A stretch of DNA of 9,469 nt, from assembly GCA_041568335.1 (NCBI GenBank), contig JBFFZZ010000110.1:1-9469 (forward strand), given 5' to 3'. Of the stretch, positions 7,169 to 9,469 are shown in pieces. The DNA is from WVWW01 sp041568335 (lineage in GTDB: Bacteria; Acidobacteriota; Polarisedimenticolia; Polarisedimenticolales; Polarisedimenticolaceae). Made by a program: the position numbers and the translations under genes. The first letter of the stretch is position 1. Each line of letters starts with the position of its first letter. A model generated the notes under the pieces. It saw nothing but the letters and a program-made list of their open reading frames with translations, had not been told where the DNA came from and ran no database searches.

Positions 7169-8131
7169 CTAGCAGGGCTCGAGACGGTTTCGTGCGGCCT
7201 CGCCGAACGTGTGCAGCGCCACCACCGTGGCGACGATGGCGAGCCCGGGCAGCGTGGCGATCCACCACGCATCGAGCAGCCGGTCGCGTCCCTCGGCGAT
7301 CATGTTGCCCCAGGTCGGATCGGGCGGCGGGACGCCCAGACCGAGAAACGACAGCGACGCCTCGATCAGGATCGTATCCCCGACACGCAGCACGCCCTCG
7401 ACGATCAGCGGCATCATCGCGGAGGGGAGCAGGTGCAGCCTGGCCAGACGCGTGCGGGAGACACCTGCCGCGCGCGCGGCCTGCACGTAGTCGCGCTCGC
7501 GCAGCGAGAGGATCTGGCCACGGACCAGTCGCGCCGCCGCCATCCAGCTCGTCGCCCCGAGAACGAGGATCGTCGTGGCGAGGGAGCGCCCGTACAGCGC
7601 GACCAGAAGAACCGCCAGGAACAGGCGCGGGACCGCGAGAACGACATCCGTCAAGCGCATCAGGACGGCGTCGAGCCAGCCGCCGGCCAGACCGGAGGCC
7701 GTCCCGATCAACGTGCCCAAGCCCAGCGCCATCCCCGCGGCGAGGAAACCGACCAGCAACGAGACGCGCGCTCCGTGGACCAGCCGCGCGAACACGTCGC
7801 GTCCGAAACCATCGGTCCCGAGCAGGAACAGCGGGCGATGCACGGCGGTGTCGAGGCTCTTGCCCTGCAAGCCCTCGAGCTCGATGCGCTCCCAGTGCGG
7901 TCCGCGCAACAGGTCGACCGAGTGGTCGCTCTCGCGGATCTGCTCGGCGAAACGCAGCGATCCGTCGACCAGCTCGACCGCTCGGGCCCGTGTCAACGGG
8001 GCGAGATCGGGGAGCACCAAGCCGTCGAGCTGCTCGTTGGGATCGCGCAGCCCGAGCCACGGCGCCGCGAGCGCCACGAACGACAAAACACCGATCAGCG
8101 CGACGGCGAGTTTGAAGCCTGCGCGCTTCAT
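7169..8131 (-). CDS. ABC importer permease, DppC/OppC type, with enlarged first external loop
   Basis: This is the second integral membrane subunit of a peptide/opine/nickel-family ABC importer, 320 residues. The first membrane segment (about 8-25) is followed by the family motif LGTDGFGRDV at 104-113 and then about five further helices. The EAA loop that contacts the ATPase runs from about 214 to 237 (DYVQAARAAG to HLLPS), and SFLGLGVPPPDPTWG at 261-275 is a strong DppC signature. Between the first helix and LGTD there are about 75 residues, against roughly 30-40 in standard DppC, so an additional charged periplasmic segment is present. ATG at 8131 is supported by GGGAGG (8138-8143) 6 nt upstream and overlaps the DppB-like stop by 4 bp. 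The open frame extends upstream only as a shadow of that gene. Substrate unknown. Confidence 0.92.
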   Translation of the reverse strand: MKRAGFKLAVALIGVLSFVALAAPWLGLRDPNEQLDGLVLPDLAPLTRARAVELVDGSLRFAEQIRESDHSVDLLRGPHWERIELEGLQGKSLDTAVHRPLFLLGTDGFGRDVFARLVHGARVSLLVGFLAAGMALGLGTLIGTASGLAGGWLDAVLMRLTDVVLAVPRLFLAVLLVALYGRSLATTILVLGATSWMAAARLVRGQILSLRERDYVQAARAAGVSRTRLARLHLLPSAMMPLIVEGVLRVGDTILIEASLSFLGLGVPPPDPTWGNMIAEGRDRLLDAWWIATLPGLAIVATVVALHTFGEAARNRLEPC

Positions 8132-9114
8132 CCGAGGCCTCCCTCGCGCAACCGCACGCGCGGGTCCGCCCAGGCCATCGCCAGATCGGCCAGCAGGTTC
8201 CCGAGCACCACGAACAGCGTGGCCAGGAGCGTCGTCGCGAGAACGACACTGGTGTCCTGGGTGAGGATCGCGTCGTAGGTCAGCCGTCCCATCCCGGGCC
8301 AGGCGAACACGACCTCGACGACCAGGGATCCGGACACCAGGATCGGGAGCGACAGCCCGACCAGGTTGATCACCGGGAGCACGGCGCGTCGCAGCGCATG
8401 GCGCCACAACAAGCGGTTCTCGGAAACCCCGCGGCCACGCGCCGCGCGGATGAACGGCTCGGCCAGCGCATCGAGCATGCCGGCGTGGACGAACCGGGTC
8501 ATCGCCGCGGCGGAGGCCGCACCGAGAACGGCGGCGGGCAGGATCAGGTGCCAGATCAGATCGAGCAGCCGGCCCACCGTGCCCAGCGTGTCCGCATCGA
8601 TCCCACGCATAGAGGACGCCGGGAAGATCGGTATCTTGTAACTGAAGAGGAGGATCGCCATCAGCCCGAGCCAGAACGCGGGCATCGCATAGGCCCCGAG
8701 GCTGACGAGTGTGACCACGCGCTCCTGCCAGCGTCCGCGCCGCGCCGCCGACCACGCGCCGATCCCGATCCCGAAGACCACGAAGAACAGCAGCGCGGTT
8801 CCGGCCAGCAACACCGTCGGCGGAAGCGCTTCCGCGAGCGCGCGCTTCACCGGCCGCGAGCGCGAGTGTGACCAGCCGAGCTCACCCTCCAGGCAAACGG
8901 CCTTGAGCCAGCGCGCGTAGCGCTCGGGGGCGGGACGGTCCAGACCGTAGGCTCGTTCGATGCGCTCGCGCACCTCGGGTGGGACCCGGCGGTCACCGAG
9001 CACCTGATCGACCGGTGTTCCCGGCGCCGTCTCGAGCAGCACGAAGACGAGCGTCGCTACCCCGAGCATCAACGGGATCGCGACGAGCACCCGGCGCAGG
9101 AAGTAACGGATCAC
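8128..9114 (-). CDS. ABC importer permease, DppB/OppB type
   Basis: This is the first membrane subunit of the peptide-type importer, 328 residues, normal length. It starts with the standard short basic N-terminus and first helix (about 8-29), then the periplasmic domain with the GLDRPAPERYARWL segment (57-70) and GELGWSHS (77-84). A membrane domain follows, with helices near 100-122, 132-158, 186-208, 250-270 and 290-312. The EAA loop is at about 220-248 (FIRAARGRGVSENRL, ending in VLPV). FAWPGMGRLTYDAI at 270-283 is diagnostic for DppB. The start is GTG at 9114, 22 bp after the stop of the solute-binding protein gene, with only a weak ribosome-binding site. It partners with the DppC-like protein to form the transmembrane channel. 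No ATPase gene is visible, so it cannot be assigned a substrate. Confidence 0.94.
   Translation of the reverse strand: MIRYFLRRVLVAIPLMLGVATLVFVLLETAPGTPVDQVLGDRRVPPEVRERIERAYGLDRPAPERYARWLKAVCLEGELGWSHSRSRPVKRALAEALPPTVLLAGTALLFFVVFGIGIGAWSAARRGRWQERVVTLVSLGAYAMPAFWLGLMAILLFSYKIPIFPASSMRGIDADTLGTVGRLLDLIWHLILPAAVLGAASAAAMTRFVHAGMLDALAEPFIRAARGRGVSENRLLWRHALRRAVLPVINLVGLSLPILVSGSLVVEVVFAWPGMGRLTYDAILTQDTSVVLATTLLATLFVVLGNLLADLAMAWADPRVRLREGGLG
8138..8143 (-). promoter_or_regulatory. Shine-Dalgarno sequence of the DppC-like gene
   Basis: On the minus strand GGGAGG lies 6 nt before ATG at 8131, inside the end of the DppB-like gene. It is the clearest ribosome-binding site on this strand and fixes the permease start. 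Confidence 0.75.
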
Positions 9115-9136
9115 GGCTTCAACCGGCCGCTCACGA

Positions 9137-9469
9137 TCAACGGACCCAGTAATCCGCCAGGTGGATCAGCGGGTCGGACGGAACGTCGATGCGGACTCCC
9201 GCCAGCGACGTCGAGTGCGCCGCGACACGCTTCGACTCGTACAGGAACGAGTACGGTTGATCGGCGGCGATACGCGTCTGGATGTCGGCGAGGATATCCG
9301 GCATGGCGTCCCAACGATCCACCTCGGCCAGGCGATCGAACGACGCATCGACCTCTTCGTTGGCGTAGGAGACGATGTTCATCCCGTTGGGCGGTGTCGC
9401 TTTGGAAGCGAACAACCCGTACAGGTCGATTTTCCCCGCAAAGACCCAGCCGCCGAGGTAGCCGTCGAA
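9137..9469 (-). CDS. Family-5 extracellular solute-binding protein, C-terminal 110 residues (5' end outside window)
   Basis: This is the C-terminal lobe of a peptide-type periplasmic binding protein (SBP_bac_5), read from the window edge (9469) to TGA at 9137. The visible part begins with FDGYLGGWVF, continues with an Asn-Ile-Val-Ser-Tyr-Ala-Asn-Glu-Glu-Val-Asp stretch (about 33-43) that matches the common 'N-x-x-x-Y-x-N-x-x-VD' block, then an Asp-rich helix and DQPYSFLYESKRV, the usual end-of-domain strand. It ends in DYWVR. The signal peptide and most of the ligand pocket lie outside the window, so specificity cannot be read. A TTG at 9415 is not the start: the frame continues with family-like sequence up to the edge. 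The gene lies 22 bp before the DppB-like permease, which supports the pairing. Confidence 0.88.
   Translation of the reverse strand, partial: FDGYLGGWVFAGKIDLYGLFASKATPPNGMNIVSYANEEVDASFDRLAEVDRWDAMPDILADIQTRIAADQPYSFLYESKRVAAHSTSLAGVRIDVPSDPLIHLADYWVR

Noticed and set aside
6785..8278. Open frame of 497 codons on the plus strand opposite the dehydrogenase and permeases
   Set aside because: It crosses three minus-strand genes, is composed of Arg/Asp/Gly/Gln-rich low-complexity sequence, and resembles no protein I know.
9111..9314. Small open frame of 67 codons on the minus strand across the binding-protein/permease junction
   Set aside because: It overlaps the binding-protein gene in another frame and has no recognisable features.
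1..9469. Search for a defence system, prophage, insertion sequence, CRISPR array, tRNA or riboswitch
   Set aside because: More than 98 percent of the window is taken by recognisable metabolic and transport genes, and gaps are 51 bp or less. I see no repeats, recombinase or structured leader.

Overview
The window is a GC-rich (roughly two thirds GC by eye), almost gap-free stretch of bacterial chromosome. It holds the complete upper tryptophan catabolic route through kynurenine and 3-hydroxyanthranilate, next to part of an ABC importer operon. GTG and TTG starts, 4-bp gene overlaps and strong G/C third-position bias fit a high-GC Gram-negative-type bacterium. The sequence does not identify the phylum; acidobacterial, gemmatimonad, myxobacterial or proteobacterial lineages are all possible. 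The longest non-coding gap is 51 bp. I see no RNA gene, mobile element, CRISPR array or clear terminator.

Plus strand, 1-5318, six genes in tight order: 3-hydroxyanthranilate 3,4-dioxygenase (3' end only), 2-amino-3-carboxymuconate-6-semialdehyde decarboxylase (ACMSD), kynureninase, tryptophan 2,3-dioxygenase, cyclase-type kynurenine formamidase (KynB) and kynurenine 3-monooxygenase. Gaps are 51, 20, 9 and 4 bp, then a 4-bp overlap, so this is almost certainly one operon whose 5' end lies left of the window. Minus strand, 9469-5322, five genes: a family-5 solute-binding protein (C-terminal part only), two dipeptide/oligopeptide-type ABC permeases (DppB- and DppC-like), 2-aminomuconate-6-semialdehyde dehydrogenase and a RidA-family protein that is probably 2-aminomuconate deaminase. 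Spacings are 22, -4, 9 and -4 bp, so this is a second operon. The two operons converge with only 3 bp between their last stop codons.

Together the enzymes cover eight consecutive steps: tryptophan -> N-formylkynurenine -> kynurenine -> 3-hydroxykynurenine -> 3-hydroxyanthranilate (plus alanine) -> 2-amino-3-carboxymuconate semialdehyde -> 2-aminomuconate semialdehyde -> 2-aminomuconate -> 4-oxalocrotonate plus ammonia. The plus operon carries the first six steps and the minus operon the last two. ACMSD followed by the aldehyde dehydrogenase and deaminase indicates carbon and nitrogen catabolism rather than NAD synthesis through quinolinate. The enzymes are well known. The less expected features are the importer sharing an operon with the last two enzymes, an enlarged external loop in its DppC-like permease, and a small hairpin that would cover the kynureninase ribosome-binding site.
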